A DNA stretch of 64,000 bases from an uncultured Lachnospiraceae bacterium (lineage in GTDB: Bacteria; Bacillota; Clostridia; Lachnospirales; Lachnospiraceae). Positions 1 through 9,934 of this stretch are shown here, piece after piece. The notes beneath the pieces are model-generated. The model saw nothing but the letters and a program-made list of their open reading frames with translations. It made no database searches and was not told the DNA's origin. The translations under genes were made by a program, and so were the position numbers. Location: assembly GCA_947631505.1 (NCBI GenBank), contig CANRLR010000003.1, forward strand, positions 1-64,000, read 5' to 3'. Within the stretch, counting starts at the first letter, position 1, and every line of letters begins with the position of its first letter.

Positions 1-118
1 ACGGAAACGCGCGGATTTCGAATGTTTGCAGGATTGCGGGAATTGCGAAGCAATGGAGCAATCCGTGGACATCAGTTGATATTATATAGAAAAATAAGGC
101 ATAATAGGAGGAAAAAAA

Positions 119-1816
119 GTGAAAAGTTCTGTAAAGGTACTATTGATTTTAGCTGCGGCAGTAATGCTGGGAAATCTGTCATCCACCGGGGCAGATGCAA
201 AAGCGAAAGTAAAAGTAAAAAAGGTCACGGTAAAGAGTAATTATGGAAAAATGGTACATGTTGCCGTCGGCAAGAAAGTAAAGCTGACAACGACGGTCAA
301 GGTATCGCCGAACAAATCGGCGAACAAAAAGGTAACCTACAAATCGTCCAATAAAAAAATTGCTACCGTTTCTTCCGGTGGCTATGTCAAAGGGAAAAAG
401 ACAGGAAGCTGTAAGATTACCGTTACATCTAAGAAAAATAAAAAGAAGAAAAAAACAATAAAAGTCAAGGTAGTTAAGAAAGTAACATCCATTGCCCTGT
501 CGGAAAGTTCACTGGCGATTCCGATCGGAAATTCGGAAAAATTGAAAAAGACGGTTCTTCCGTCAGCAGGAAGCTATAAGGCCGTGAAATGGACGACTTC
601 CAATAAGAAAGTAGCTACGGTATCAAGTGCAGGTGTCGTGAAGGGAGTTGCTGCCGGAACGGCAACGATTAAGGCGACATCGGTGGAAGGAAGCAGCAAG
701 AGTGCCAGCTGTAAGGTGAAAGTGCTGTCTGCGGATGCTGTCAGCATTGCAGAAGCCTCGGTATTGAGTGAAGATACGGTGCGCGTGACATTGGACCGTG
801 CAAAGACGTTGAATCCGAGCCAGATTGTTGTTCAGGGGAAAAGATATTCCTATGGAAAGTACAATACAAAATACACGATTCGCAAATTGCGCAATTATGA
901 TAATAAAACCTATGATATAACATTAAATACAGATTATTATAGTATTTCTAAAGATTCTTATGTAAAAATAACCATCAGTACGCTTCCGGGAAATGGCACA
1001 AAAACAATGGAAACACAGGCTGTCTTTGTTAAGAATGCAGCGCCTGTAAATCAGAAATGGATTGCACTTGTCGGTGACAGCTGTCAGAAGACAGTTGATT
1101 TAAGTGAGTATTGCATTGGTAATATTTCCTATAGACTGACCGGAAGTGTGCCGGGAATTGCGTGCAGGCAGAAGAACAATATGCTTGTGTTCTCCGGTAT
1201 TTACCAGTCTGTTGTTCCGGGGGCAACAATTACTGTAGAGGCTGCGGATGAGACAGGGAATGTTGTGAAGCAGCAAATTGAAATTGCCGTGGGAAATGAA
1301 ACGAATCTTGTGGGAACGGCTCCCGATCTTACCATACTTACCGGGGAACGTCTTGTACAGAAATCTTTTGCCAGTGCATTAGGCGGCAGTGGAAATTATA
1401 GTTTTTCTGCAGAAGGGATGCCGAGCGGACTGAAAGTATATGAAGACGGTACCATAACCGGAACAACGATTTCTGCCGGTACCAGTAAGGTAACGGTTAC
1501 GGCTGTTGACCGTGAAAATGCACAAAATAAGGCTGTATTTACGGCAACAATCCGAGTGGCTGACCAAAAGAAGGTGACGGGAACGGTTGTGAATACGGAT
1601 AACAAAGTAATTGCCGGAGCAAAAATTGTTTGTGAAGACATAGCAGATGGAACCTGTTTTGAAACGACAACAGATGAAAAAGGCAATTATACAGTAAATG
1701 TGGCAGAAGGTTCCTACAATATTTACGCAGAATTTGCAGAAAAGAAAGATTCCGTGTATAATATAGCTATTGCGACCGGCGGACGCCGGATTGATTTTGA
1801 ATTAGAATCAAATTAA
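119..1816 (+). CDS. Secreted Big_2 (Ig-like) repeat surface protein
   Basis: Predicted secreted or wall-associated protein of 565 residues. It starts at GTG 119, set by AGGAGG at 106-111. Residues 1-27 are a signal peptide (MKSSVKVLLILAAAVMLG, then ADA). Two lysine-rich Big_2 domains follow at about 30-118 and 120-203, each with the hallmark SSNKKIATV or TSNKKVATV strand and a GTATIKAT-type end. The middle (205-390) is beta-rich and unassigned. About 400-480 resembles a putative-Ig (He_PIG-like) domain (MPSGLKVYEDGTITGT), and 485-565 resembles a carboxypeptidase-regulatory-like fold (VTGTVVNTDNKVIAGAKI). No LPXTG motif or C-terminal membrane segment is visible, so the anchoring mode is unknown. 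Adhesion or wall scaffolding is inferred from the domain type only. glgP starts 19 nt downstream. Confidence 0.75.
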   Translation: MKSSVKVLLILAAAVMLGNLSSTGADAKAKVKVKKVTVKSNYGKMVHVAVGKKVKLTTTVKVSPNKSANKKVTYKSSNKKIATVSSGGYVKGKKTGSCKITVTSKKNKKKKKTIKVKVVKKVTSIALSESSLAIPIGNSEKLKKTVLPSAGSYKAVKWTTSNKKVATVSSAGVVKGVAAGTATIKATSVEGSSKSASCKVKVLSADAVSIAEASVLSEDTVRVTLDRAKTLNPSQIVVQGKRYSYGKYNTKYTIRKLRNYDNKTYDITLNTDYYSISKDSYVKITISTLPGNGTKTMETQAVFVKNAAPVNQKWIALVGDSCQKTVDLSEYCIGNISYRLTGSVPGIACRQKNNMLVFSGIYQSVVPGATITVEAADETGNVVKQQIEIAVGNETNLVGTAPDLTILTGERLVQKSFASALGGSGNYSFSAEGMPSGLKVYEDGTITGTTISAGTSKVTVTAVDRENAQNKAVFTATIRVADQKKVTGTVVNTDNKVIAGAKIVCEDIADGTCFETTTDEKGNYTVNVAEGSYNIYAEFAEKKDSVYNIAIATGGRRIDFELESN

Positions 1817-1835
1817 GAAAAGGAAGTAGGAAATT

Positions 1836-4085
1836 ATGTTAGAGGAAATTGTTTTAAGAGAGTATGGAAAAAATATCCGTAAGTGTAGTGTAGATGAGCT
1901 GTATCATGCCACGTTAAAGCTGGTACAGGATATGGCGGCCGAAAAAGAGATTACAGGAAAGAAAAAGAAGCTATATTACATTTCCGCAGAATTTTTGATT
2001 GGAAAACTGTTAAGCAACAACCTCATTAATTTAGGTATTTATGATACGGTTGCCGGAGAGTTAAAGGCAGCCGGAAAAGAAATTACGGAGTTAGAAGACA
2101 GAGAGCCGGAACCATCGTTGGGAAACGGTGGACTGGGACGTCTTGCTGCCTGCTTTTTGGACTCCATTGCCACACTGGGACTGCCGGGGGATGGCATTGG
2201 TCTGAACTACCACTACGGCTTATTCCGGCAGAAATTTAAAAAATGCAGACAGAAGGAAAAGCCAAATCCTTGGATAGAAAAGGAAGGCTGGTTGATTCGA
2301 AGCGAGAAATCTTATACGGTCTCCTTTGGGGATTTTGATGTGAAAGCATCCATGTATGATATTTTAGTAACGGGATATGATAACGGAACGAACCGTCTGC
2401 ATCTTTTTGACTTGGATTCGGTCGATGAATCCATCGTAAAAAAAGGAATTGATTTTGACAAAGAACAGATTCCGAAGAATCTTACCCTGTTCCTCTATCC
2501 GGATGACAGTGATGAGGAAGGACGGCTTCTTCGTGTATATCAGCAGTATTTTATGGTAAGCTGTGGTGCACAGCTGATTTTGGAGGAGGCAAAGGAACGG
2601 GGGAGCAATCTGTATGACCTTGCGGACTATGTGGCAGTCCAGATTAATGATACACATCCGTCGATGGTAATACCGGAGCTGATCCGTCTTTTGATGGCAG
2701 AGGGAATTCCGTGGAACGAGGCAGTGCAGATTGTTACGGATACCTGTGCTTATACCAATCATACGATTTTAGCAGAGGCATTGGAAAAATGGCCCGTTTC
2801 TTTTCTAGAGAAGGTTGCTCCGGCAATTGTGCCGATCATCCGCAGATTAGATGAAGAGATGAAGAAAAAGTATGCTGATCCGGCAGTGGCGATTATTGAC
2901 GAGGGAGACAGGGTACATATGGCTCATATGGATATGCACTTTGGACATAGTGTCAATGGAGTTGCTTTTCTTCATACGGAGATTTTGAAAAACAGTGAAT
3001 TAAATGAGTTTTACAAACTGTATCCGGAAAAGTTTAATAACAAGACCAATGGAATTACATTCCGCCGATGGCTTCTGCACTGTAATCACGGGCTGACGGA
3101 TTTTCTCACCGAAACAATCGGAGAAGAGTTTAAGAGGGACGCAGCAGCTTTGGAAAAATTGCTGGCATATAAAGAAGAGGATGCCGTTTTAAAACGCTTG
3201 GTTGAGATCAAGAAAGAAAATAAGCATGCTCTTGCCGTTTATTTGAAAGAAAATCAGAAGATTCATTTAGATGAGAACTCTATTTTTGATATTCAGATCA
3301 AACGGCTGCATGAGTATAAAAGGCAGCAGTTAAATGCCCTTTATGCCATTCATAAGTATAAGGAGATTAAGGCGGGTAAAAAACCAGAACGTCCGATTAC
3401 GCTTATCTTTGGAGCGAAAGCGGCACCGGCCTATGTGATTGCGAAGGATATTATTCATTTGATCCTCTGCCTGCAGAAATTAATTGCGAAGGATAAAAAG
3501 GTTTCTCCTTATCTGAATGTGGTCATGGTAGAAAATTATAATGTGACCAACGCAGAAAAATTAATTCCTGCCTGTGACATCAGTGAACAGATTTCTTTGG
3601 CTTCCAAGGAGGCAAGCGGGACCGGTAATATGAAATTTATGCTGAATGGTGCAGTGACATTGGGAACCGATGATGGTGCCAATGTAGAAATTCATGAGCT
3701 GGTCGGAGATGAAAATATTTATATCTTTGGTGAGAACAGCGATACAGTAATTGCCCGTTATGACAGAGGCGACTACTGTTCCAAAGATTATTATGACAAA
3801 AATCCGGACTTAAAAGAAGCGGTTGATTTTATCGTCAGTAAGAAAATGCTTCGTATCGGAAGTAAGAAAAAATTGAACCGCTTGTATGAGGAATTGCTCA
3901 ATAAAGACTGGTTCATGACGTTCCCGGATTTTCCGGCGTATGTGAAAGCCAAAGAGAAAGCATATCGGGATTATGAGGATAGCCGTGCATGGGCGCAGAA
4001 AATGCTTGTGAATATTGCGAAAGCAGGCTACTTCTCCTCAGACCGTACGATTAAGCAGTACAACGAAGAGATATGGCATTTATAA
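1836..4085 (+). CDS. glgP: Glycogen/maltodextrin phosphorylase
   Basis: Releases glucose-1-phosphate from alpha-1,4-glucans using phosphate and pyridoxal phosphate, in the cytoplasm. Family signatures are clear: [18 protein letters not shown] near residue 90 with GLNYHYGLF shortly after, and the PLP site [16 protein letters not shown], whose Lys near residue 600 carries the cofactor, followed by [10 protein letters not shown]. At 749 residues it is shorter than the usual 800-840; the N-terminal regulatory part is trimmed and the catalytic core looks intact. ATG 1836 follows AGGAAG with good spacing. No other glycogen genes are adjacent. The 3' end overlaps the convergent protease gene by 6 nt. 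Confidence 0.93.
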   Translation: MLEEIVLREYGKNIRKCSVDELYHATLKLVQDMAAEKEITGKKKKLYYISAEFLIGKLLSNNLINLGIYDTVAGELKAAGKEITELEDREPEPSLGNGGLGRLAACFLDSIATLGLPGDGIGLNYHYGLFRQKFKKCRQKEKPNPWIEKEGWLIRSEKSYTVSFGDFDVKASMYDILVTGYDNGTNRLHLFDLDSVDESIVKKGIDFDKEQIPKNLTLFLYPDDSDEEGRLLRVYQQYFMVSCGAQLILEEAKERGSNLYDLADYVAVQINDTHPSMVIPELIRLLMAEGIPWNEAVQIVTDTCAYTNHTILAEALEKWPVSFLEKVAPAIVPIIRRLDEEMKKKYADPAVAIIDEGDRVHMAHMDMHFGHSVNGVAFLHTEILKNSELNEFYKLYPEKFNNKTNGITFRRWLLHCNHGLTDFLTETIGEEFKRDAAALEKLLAYKEEDAVLKRLVEIKKENKHALAVYLKENQKIHLDENSIFDIQIKRLHEYKRQQLNALYAIHKYKEIKAGKKPERPITLIFGAKAAPAYVIAKDIIHLILCLQKLIAKDKKVSPYLNVVMVENYNVTNAEKLIPACDISEQISLASKEASGTGNMKFMLNGAVTLGTDDGANVEIHELVGDENIYIFGENSDTVIARYDRGDYCSKDYYDKNPDLKEAVDFIVSKKMLRIGSKKKLNRLYEELLNKDWFMTFPDFPAYVKAKEKAYRDYEDSRAWAQKMLVNIAKAGYFSSDRTIKQYNEEIWHL

Positions 4086-4973
4086 AAGTTTTTCAATATT
4101 AAGAAGTCCCCACCCTTGTTTTTCGTGGGGCAGGTTTAGATCCGTGCTGGAGTTCTTCAGCCGGATCTTTACTTCTCTTGGTGTCATAAAAGGGTAGTAG
4201 GACAGCAAAAGGGCAATGGCTCCGCTGACGATCGGAGTGGACATGGAGGTTCCGCTCTTGATCGAATAGTAGCTTCCCCGTCGGGCACGATTCAAAGAAG
4301 AACAACTGATAATGCGGAAACCGGGTGCCACAACATCCGGTTTTTTTATGCAGGAAAGAGTCGGCCCGGCACCGGAATGATTGCTCACGGAAGTATTGTC
4401 AGAGCGGGAGATGTCACTGCTTCCTACAGTAATAATTTTGCGTGAATTGCCGGGAGCACTAATGGTATGACGTTCCGGTCCTTTATTTCCGGCAGCAGCA
4501 ACAACAACAATCCCGTTGTCCCACAATTCATTTACTTTCTTCACAAAATCACAGGTTTCATCATAACTGTTCTGGTCATTGGCACCAATGGAAATATTGA
4601 CAATGCGGATGCCAAGACGGTCCTTATTTTTTAATATCCAGTTCAAACCTTTCATAATATCCGGGATGGTACCATTTCCCTTTTGATTGAGGACTTTGAC
4701 ACCAATCAGATTGGCAGAAGGAGCAATTCCGGTGTAGAGTCCTTTGGAACGGCTGCCGTTACCGGCAGCAATTCCGGCTACATGAGAACCATGCCCACTA
4801 TCGTCATAAGGGTGGGCACTTTTATGGATGGTATCGTACCATCCAATGATGCGGGAACGGTAGTCAGGATGAGGGGAGAGTCCGGTATCGACAATGGCAA
4901 TTCCGATTTCCTGCCCATAGATACCCTGTTTGTGGGCAAAGGCAGAATGAACAACAGTGCGGACATGATTCAT
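4080..4973 (-). CDS. Subtilisin-like (S8) serine protease, AprX-type
   Basis: Serine endopeptidase of 297 residues with the full catalytic triad: Asp29 in AIVDTGLS, His61 in [11 protein letters not shown], and Ser near 245 in [13 protein letters not shown]. The oxyanion Asn lies in AAAGNKGPE. There is no signal peptide and no obvious propeptide, which fits intracellular AprX/Isp-like or sporulation-related subtilases better than secreted ones. The start ATG at 4973 has GGAG about 9 nt upstream. It is transcribed against glgP, and their last codons overlap by 6 nt. A sigma-K/sigma-E-like promoter candidate lies upstream at 5003-5029. The physiological substrate is unknown. Confidence 0.9.
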   Translation of the reverse strand: MNHVRTVVHSAFAHKQGIYGQEIGIAIVDTGLSPHPDYRSRIIGWYDTIHKSAHPYDDSGHGSHVAGIAAGNGSRSKGLYTGIAPSANLIGVKVLNQKGNGTIPDIMKGLNWILKNKDRLGIRIVNISIGANDQNSYDETCDFVKKVNELWDNGIVVVAAAGNKGPERHTISAPGNSRKIITVGSSDISRSDNTSVSNHSGAGPTLSCIKKPDVVAPGFRIISCSSLNRARRGSYYSIKSGTSMSTPIVSGAIALLLSYYPFMTPREVKIRLKNSSTDLNLPHEKQGWGLLNIEKLL

Positions 4974-5002
4974 GGGTAAAACTCCGAAAGAATTTATTAG
5001 TT

Positions 5003-5029
5003 TATTTTATGCCAGTGCAGACCGTCTGT
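5003..5029 (-). promoter_or_regulatory. Candidate mother-cell (sigma-K/E-like) promoter for the S8 protease
   Basis: On the minus strand an AC dinucleotide (5029-5028) is followed after 16 nt by CATAAAATA (5011-5003). This matches the published sigma-K pattern AC-N16/17-CATAnnnTA. The same nonamer CATAAAATA occurs before the dipicolinate synthase operon. A sigma-A reading is weaker because only 3 of 6 -35 bases match. Motif reading only. Confidence 0.3.
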
Positions 5030-5068
5030 TTCTTCTAAAAAAAAGGGTAAAAAAAGTAAAAACAAAGG

Positions 5069-5097
5069 TTGACTGTTGGTCATTTTTGTGATACACT
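5069..5097 (+). promoter_or_regulatory. Sigma-A promoter of the MMPL-YhgE-TetR operon
   Basis: TTGACT (5069-5074), a 17-nt spacer and TACACT (5092-5097). The -35 hexamer sits inside the first copy of a duplicated operator-like sequence, so a repressor bound there would block RNA polymerase. Confidence 0.6.
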
Positions 5098-5134
5098 GCA
5101 TATTGTATTAGAAAATGACTAATGTTCATTTTTG
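5069..5134 (+). promoter_or_regulatory. Duplicated TetR-type operator
   Basis: Two direct copies of a 20-nt site of consensus TGACTnnTGnTCATTTTTG start at 5070 and 5116, 46 bp apart. Each is imperfectly palindromic: TGAC-TGTTG-GTCA in copy 1 (5070-5082), and AAAATGA-N7-TCATTTT in copy 2 (5112-5132, a perfect 7-bp inverted repeat). One covers the -35 box and the other lies just after the predicted transcription start. The TetR gene at 9311 in the same operon is the likely ligand (inference). Confidence 0.55.
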
Positions 5135-5217
5135 AAAAAATGTATCAATATGGAACTGTTAAGAAATAAATTTTAAACAGTTCCTAAGGAAGGCACGGAG
5201 AAAAGGAGGCATACAAG

Positions 5218-7296
5218 GTGGTAATTAACTTCGGCAAATGGGTTGCCAAACACAAAGTTCTGATTATCATAATCGCAGTGTTGTTATTAATTCCGTCTGG
5301 AATCGGGTATATCTCAACAAGAATCAATTATGATGTGCTGAGTTACCTGCCAAGCTCATTGGAAACGGTATCCGGTCAGGACACTATGGTAGATGAGTTT
5401 GGAATGGGAGCATTCTCCATGGTTGTTGTGGAAGGAATGGAGAATAAAGATGTAGTAGCTCTGAAAGAGAAATTAAAAGAAGTCGAACATGTAGAAAAGA
5501 TTATCTGGTATGATGATGTAATGGATATCAGTGTTCCGACGGAGATGCTGCCGGACCAGTACCAGAAAGCATTATTCAATGGGGATGCCACGATGATGAT
5601 TGTTCTTTTTGATAATACGACATCATCCGATACGACAATGGATGCCATTACGGATATGCGTAAGGTGGTTGGTGAACAGGCATTTATCAGCGGTATGTCC
5701 GGTGTTGTCACCGATATTAAAAATCTGGCACTTTCGGAGATGCCGATTTATGTGGCAGTGGCAGCGATACTCGCTTTGGTTATTTTGCTGTTGACGATGG
5801 ATTCTCTCGTTACGCCATTTATTTTTCTGGCAGGTATCGGAACGGCTATTTTGTATAATCTGGGAAGTAATATTATCTTTGGAGAAATTTCTTATATTAC
5901 TCAGGCATTGACTGCGATTTTGCAGTTAGGAGTAACGATGGACTATTCCATTTTCCTTTTAGAAAGCTATGAGGCAAATAAGAAACGTTATGAGGGAGAT
6001 AAGAACCGTGCAATGGCACATGCCATATCGAATACTTTCAAATCTGTAACGGGAAGCTCGGTTACAACGATTGCCGGATTCGCCGCACTCTGCTTTATGA
6101 CATTTAAACTTGGTATGGATTTAGGATTAGTAATGGCAAAGGGAGTTATTCTTGGAGTTATTGTCTGTCTGACCTTCTTGCCGGCAATGATTCTTTGTCT
6201 GGATAAAGTTATTGACAAGACCAGTCATAAAAATCTTGTGCCAAATTTGGATGGATTGTCGAAACGGATTGTAAAAATGTGGCCGGCGGCACTTGCAATC
6301 TTTGTTGTTCTGATCGGACCGGCTTATTATGGAAATAAGAATTATGATATTTATTATGATATAGCCGGGGCTCTTCCGCAGGATTTGGATTCTGCGATCG
6401 CCAATAAGAAATTGGATGAAAAATTTGATATGAACAATATGCATGTGCTACTATTGAAAAATGGAATAGATACGAAGGATAAAAATGCCATGCAGTCAGA
6501 AATTGAGAAAGTAGATGGTGTAAAGTGGGTATTGGGAATCAATTCCTTCGTGGGAGCTGCTATCCCGGATGACATGATTCCGTCAGAGTATCGGGAGATG
6601 CTGCAAAGTGACAATTATGAGTTACAATTTGTCTGTTCCGATTATAAGACGGCAACGGATGAAGTGAATGCCCAGATCGCTTCCATTAATGACATTGTTA
6701 AAAAATATAGCAAGGAGTCTATGATTATTGGGGAAGCTCCGTTGACAAAGGATTTGGCAGATGTCACGGATGTTGATCTGGCAAATGTAAATACCGTTTC
6801 CATTATTGCTATATTTATTATTATCCTGCTGACGTTTAAATCGATCAGTATTCCGGTCATATTAGTATCGGTTATTGAATTTGCGATATTCCTGAATATG
6901 TGTATTCCTTATTATTCAGGAGAATCCTTACCGTTTGTAGCCGGTATTGTAATCGGTGCGATTCAGCTGGGAGCAACGGTGGATTATGCGATTCTTATGA
7001 CGAGCCGGTATCATAAGGAACGTACAGTGCGGAGGATGCCGAAAAAAGAGGCCATTGCGATTGCCCACAAGACATCCATAAAATCTATTATTATCAGCGG
7101 TATGTGTTTGTTTGCCTCAACCTTCGGTGTGACAATAACATCCAGCATCGATATGATTCAATCAATCTGTACGCTGCTGTTCCGTGGTGCGATTATAAGT
7201 ACCATTGTGGTAATTGTTATTCTTCCTGCGATGCTGACCTTGTTCGATAAGATTATCTGCAAAACAACGTGGGATATGAGAAAAATTGATTATTAA
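5218..7296 (+). CDS. MMPL/RND-superfamily membrane transporter
   Basis: Twelve-segment RND-type exporter of 692 residues with two homologous halves. Each half has one membrane helix (first at about 13-33), a large extracytoplasmic loop (about 35-180 and 375-515), then five clustered helices. The helix-4 region carries acidic-serine patches typical of MMPL proteins: TMDYSIFLLESYE in half 1 and TVDYAILMTSRYH in half 2, likely part of the proton relay. It starts at GTG 5218 behind AGGAGG (5204-5209). It heads an operon with a YhgE-like secreted protein, a TetR regulator and a teichoic-acid-type transferase, so lipid or envelope-polymer export is plausible. The substrate is not deducible. Confidence 0.85.
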   Translation: MVINFGKWVAKHKVLIIIIAVLLLIPSGIGYISTRINYDVLSYLPSSLETVSGQDTMVDEFGMGAFSMVVVEGMENKDVVALKEKLKEVEHVEKIIWYDDVMDISVPTEMLPDQYQKALFNGDATMMIVLFDNTTSSDTTMDAITDMRKVVGEQAFISGMSGVVTDIKNLALSEMPIYVAVAAILALVILLLTMDSLVTPFIFLAGIGTAILYNLGSNIIFGEISYITQALTAILQLGVTMDYSIFLLESYEANKKRYEGDKNRAMAHAISNTFKSVTGSSVTTIAGFAALCFMTFKLGMDLGLVMAKGVILGVIVCLTFLPAMILCLDKVIDKTSHKNLVPNLDGLSKRIVKMWPAALAIFVVLIGPAYYGNKNYDIYYDIAGALPQDLDSAIANKKLDEKFDMNNMHVLLLKNGIDTKDKNAMQSEIEKVDGVKWVLGINSFVGAAIPDDMIPSEYREMLQSDNYELQFVCSDYKTATDEVNAQIASINDIVKKYSKESMIIGEAPLTKDLADVTDVDLANVNTVSIIAIFIIILLTFKSISIPVILVSVIEFAIFLNMCIPYYSGESLPFVAGIVIGAIQLGATVDYAILMTSRYHKERTVRRMPKKEAIAIAHKTSIKSIIISGMCLFASTFGVTITSSIDMIQSICTLLFRGAIISTIVVIVILPAMLTLFDKIICKTTWDMRKIDY

Positions 7297-7317
7297 ATAG
7301 ATATAAGGAGGCATATT

Positions 7318-9318
7318 ATGAATAAGAAAGTGAAGAAAATCGGGAAAACTGCTGTTTGTGGGGCACTTGTATTGAGTATGATAGTATGCAACGGTTCCTT
7401 TGTGGAGGCAAAAAAAGTGTCCAAACAGGAATCTGTTTATGTCAATGCGGGAGCTGACGGAAGTGTATCACAGATTACGGTATCCAACTGGTTGAAGGAT
7501 TCGGGAGCGGTGTCTGGTCAATTAGAGGATAAAACGAATCTGACGGATATAAAAAATGTAAAAGGAAATGAGACTTTTACCCAGAATGGAAATTCGATTC
7601 GCTGGGATACGTCCGATAAGGATATTTATTATCAGGGAACGGCATCCAAGGATCTGCCTGTTTCTTTGAACATCACCTATACATTGGATGGAACAGAAAT
7701 AAAGGCAGAGGACTTGATTGGAAAAAGCGGAAAAGTTGAAATAAAAATATCTTATAAAAATAATTCCAAGACAACGAAAAAGATCAACGGAAAGAAAGTA
7801 GACATTTATACCCCGTTTGTTATGGTAACAGGTATGATCTTGGAAAATGATAAATTTTCCAATGTAAATATTGATAACGGACGGATTATCAATGAGGGAA
7901 CGAATAGTATTGTGGTTGGTGTAGGGTTACCGGGACTGGCAGACAGTCTTGACCTTGACAAAAAATATGCGGATGACATAAAAAGTGAATTTACGGTAAC
8001 AGCGGATGTAAAAGATTTCTCTTTGGGAAACACGTTTACCTATGGAAGCCCGAGCCTGTTAGATGAATTTAATATTGATGAGCTGGATGACCTGAATGAT
8101 CTGGAAGAAAAATTGAATGATCTGACAGATGCGGCTGCAAAGCTGGTTGACGGTTCTAAAACTCTTTCTAAGGGAGCATCTGCATTTGCGGATAAGATGG
8201 GTGATTTGAAATCTTCCATCAAGACTTATCAAAAGAATGGTGTAAAGAAGATCACATCCGGAATCAACACCTTGTCAAAAAATGGTCCGGCATTGAAAAA
8301 AGGAGTCAAGGCATATACAGACGGAGCGGATTCTCTGGCAGACGGAGCAACCGCCTATGTAACCGGAGCAACACAGATTGCAGATGGTAATATTGCCTTA
8401 TATGAGGCAGTGAAGAACCTTCCATCCCAGCTTACTGCTTTTGGCACCGGGCTGAAGAATTATACCGCGGCAGTAGATAAAATGGGAACGAAGGAAAATG
8501 CTGCAAAAATGAAGAATGGTGCCAGAGCGGTATCCGATGGTGTAACGACATTGAATACAACATTAGCTTCTTTAGAAGCATCTTATGAGAAAAATGAAGC
8601 AGCGCTGGAAGCATTGAAGCCGTTAAAGGAAACAAGTCCGGAAGTAAAAGCTGCACTGGAAGGACTGGAGCAGCTGACGGCTGCACAGAAAGCAACGATT
8701 GCCGCTTTAAAAGAAGGAACAGGGGCAGAAAGTGATTTGAAAAAGGGAGCAGAAGCTCTATCTACCGGTGTCAATACCGTAATGGACGGATTGAGTACAC
8801 TTTCCGGTAAGTCACAGGAGCTGACAGGAGCAACAGCACAGTTGAACAAAAATATTCCGGTACTTGTCAGCAATGTGAAGAAATTAAAGGATGGTTCGGA
8901 AACGCTGAAAAAGAATAACGGTACGTTAAAATCCGGTGCAAAGAAATTAAAGAAATCCAGCAAAAAACTGAATACCAGTGTGAAGAAATTAAACAAGGGA
9001 ATGAAAACCTTGCAAAAGGGCGGTAAAAGCCTGAATAAGGCAACGACCAAGTTAGTGAATGGTGTTATTAAATTAGAGGATGCCAGCACAACGCTGGATA
9101 ACGGAGCGGATAAGCTTTATAATAATCTGAATAAATTCAACAACGAAGGAATTGAAAAATTAAACAATGTGTATGAAGAAGATGTAAAAGAAATCATGGA
9201 CCGTTTGGATGCCGTGCTCTCTGTTGGAAAAGAGTATAAGAGTTACAGTGGAATCGGTAAAAATATGGACGGTGAAGTGAAATTTATAATCGAGACTGAG
9301 GCGGTTGAAAATGAGTAA
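7318..9318 (+). CDS. YhgE/Pip-like secreted coiled-coil protein
   Basis: Exported protein of 666 residues with a signal peptide at 1-31 (ends SFVEAKK). A beta-rich N-terminal region (40-235) precedes a long alpha-helical region (245-620) full of heptad-like repeats of the form L..GA..L..G...L, for example LVDGSKTLSKGASAFADKM and SLNKATTKLVNG. This repeat style is characteristic of the extracellular part of YhgE/Pip proteins, but the terminal membrane segments of canonical YhgE are not evident. It starts 21 nt after the MMPL gene and overlaps the TetR gene. A periplasm-like or wall-space partner of the MMPL pump is the simplest reading (inference). Confidence 0.75.
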   Translation: MNKKVKKIGKTAVCGALVLSMIVCNGSFVEAKKVSKQESVYVNAGADGSVSQITVSNWLKDSGAVSGQLEDKTNLTDIKNVKGNETFTQNGNSIRWDTSDKDIYYQGTASKDLPVSLNITYTLDGTEIKAEDLIGKSGKVEIKISYKNNSKTTKKINGKKVDIYTPFVMVTGMILENDKFSNVNIDNGRIINEGTNSIVVGVGLPGLADSLDLDKKYADDIKSEFTVTADVKDFSLGNTFTYGSPSLLDEFNIDELDDLNDLEEKLNDLTDAAAKLVDGSKTLSKGASAFADKMGDLKSSIKTYQKNGVKKITSGINTLSKNGPALKKGVKAYTDGADSLADGATAYVTGATQIADGNIALYEAVKNLPSQLTAFGTGLKNYTAAVDKMGTKENAAKMKNGARAVSDGVTTLNTTLASLEASYEKNEAALEALKPLKETSPEVKAALEGLEQLTAAQKATIAALKEGTGAESDLKKGAEALSTGVNTVMDGLSTLSGKSQELTGATAQLNKNIPVLVSNVKKLKDGSETLKKNNGTLKSGAKKLKKSSKKLNTSVKKLNKGMKTLQKGGKSLNKATTKLVNGVIKLEDASTTLDNGADKLYNNLNKFNNEGIEKLNNVYEEDVKEIMDRLDAVLSVGKEYKSYSGIGKNMDGEVKFIIETEAVENE

Positions 9319-9934
9319 ACTGGAACAAAAGAAAAAACAGAAGAGAGAGGCACTTCTGATAGCTGCCTTCTCCCTGTTTACTTCCAAAGGAATTCATGAA
9401 ACTTCAATTGCAGATATTGCAGCGGAAGCACATATGGCAAAAGGGACTTTTTATCTGTACTTCAAGGATAAGTATGATCTGCGGGACAAATTAATTGCGG
9501 AACATGCGAAAAACTTATTTGATAAGGCCTCCCTTGATTTAAGTAAGGAAGAGCTGAATACGTTGGAAGATAAAGTTATTTTTATTGCCGACCATGTGAT
9601 CAATGAATTAAACGAAAATAAAATTTTATTACGTTTTATCTCTAAGAACTTGAGTTGGGGCGTATTTCATGATATGCTTGTGACTGGTGGAGAAGATGAC
9701 AGTGGCTTTACGTTCTATGATGGCTATTGTGCCTTGCTGGAACAATCGGCACGGAAATTCCGAAATCCGGAACTGATGCTTTATATGATTGTAGAGCTGA
9801 TAAACTCCACCTGTCATAACGTAATCCTCATGCAGGAGCCGGTTGATCTGGAAGAATTAAAACTGGAGCTGTATGGAGTGATATGCGACATTATTCATCG
9901 ACAGGAGATTGAAACGGAATGGGAAACATCATAA
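9311..9934 (+). CDS. TetR-family transcriptional regulator
   Basis: Repressor-type regulator of about 207 residues. The N-terminal helix-turn-helix is clear (ALLIAAFSLFTSKGIHETS, IADIAAEAHMAKGTFYLYF). The ligand domain (70-205) has no diagnostic motif. ATG 9311 is preferred over an in-frame TTG six bases earlier because GAGG (9298-9301) lies 9 nt upstream of it. The start overlaps the stop of the YhgE-like gene, and the end overlaps the transferase by 16 nt, so the three are translationally coupled. It probably binds the paired operators at 5069-5134 and controls its own operon (inference). Confidence 0.9.
   Translation: MSKLEQKKKQKREALLIAAFSLFTSKGIHETSIADIAAEAHMAKGTFYLYFKDKYDLRDKLIAEHAKNLFDKASLDLSKEELNTLEDKVIFIADHVINELNENKILLRFISKNLSWGVFHDMLVTGGEDDSGFTFYDGYCALLEQSARKFRNPELMLYMIVELINSTCHNVILMQEPVDLEELKLELYGVICDIIHRQEIETEWETS

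Noticed and set aside
76-105. TTGATA-18-CATAAT as promoter for the first gene
   Set aside because: The start would fall on or after the ribosome site at 106-111, leaving no usable leader.
22-240. 72-codon frame at the left edge
   Set aside because: It overlaps the Big_2 gene in another frame, has no ribosome site and a composition unlike a protein; only the GTG 119 gene fits AGGAGG.
8583-9089. 168-codon minus-strand frame inside the YhgE-like gene
   Set aside because: It is the reverse complement of lysine/leucine-rich heptads, giving Phe-rich nonsense with no ribosome site.
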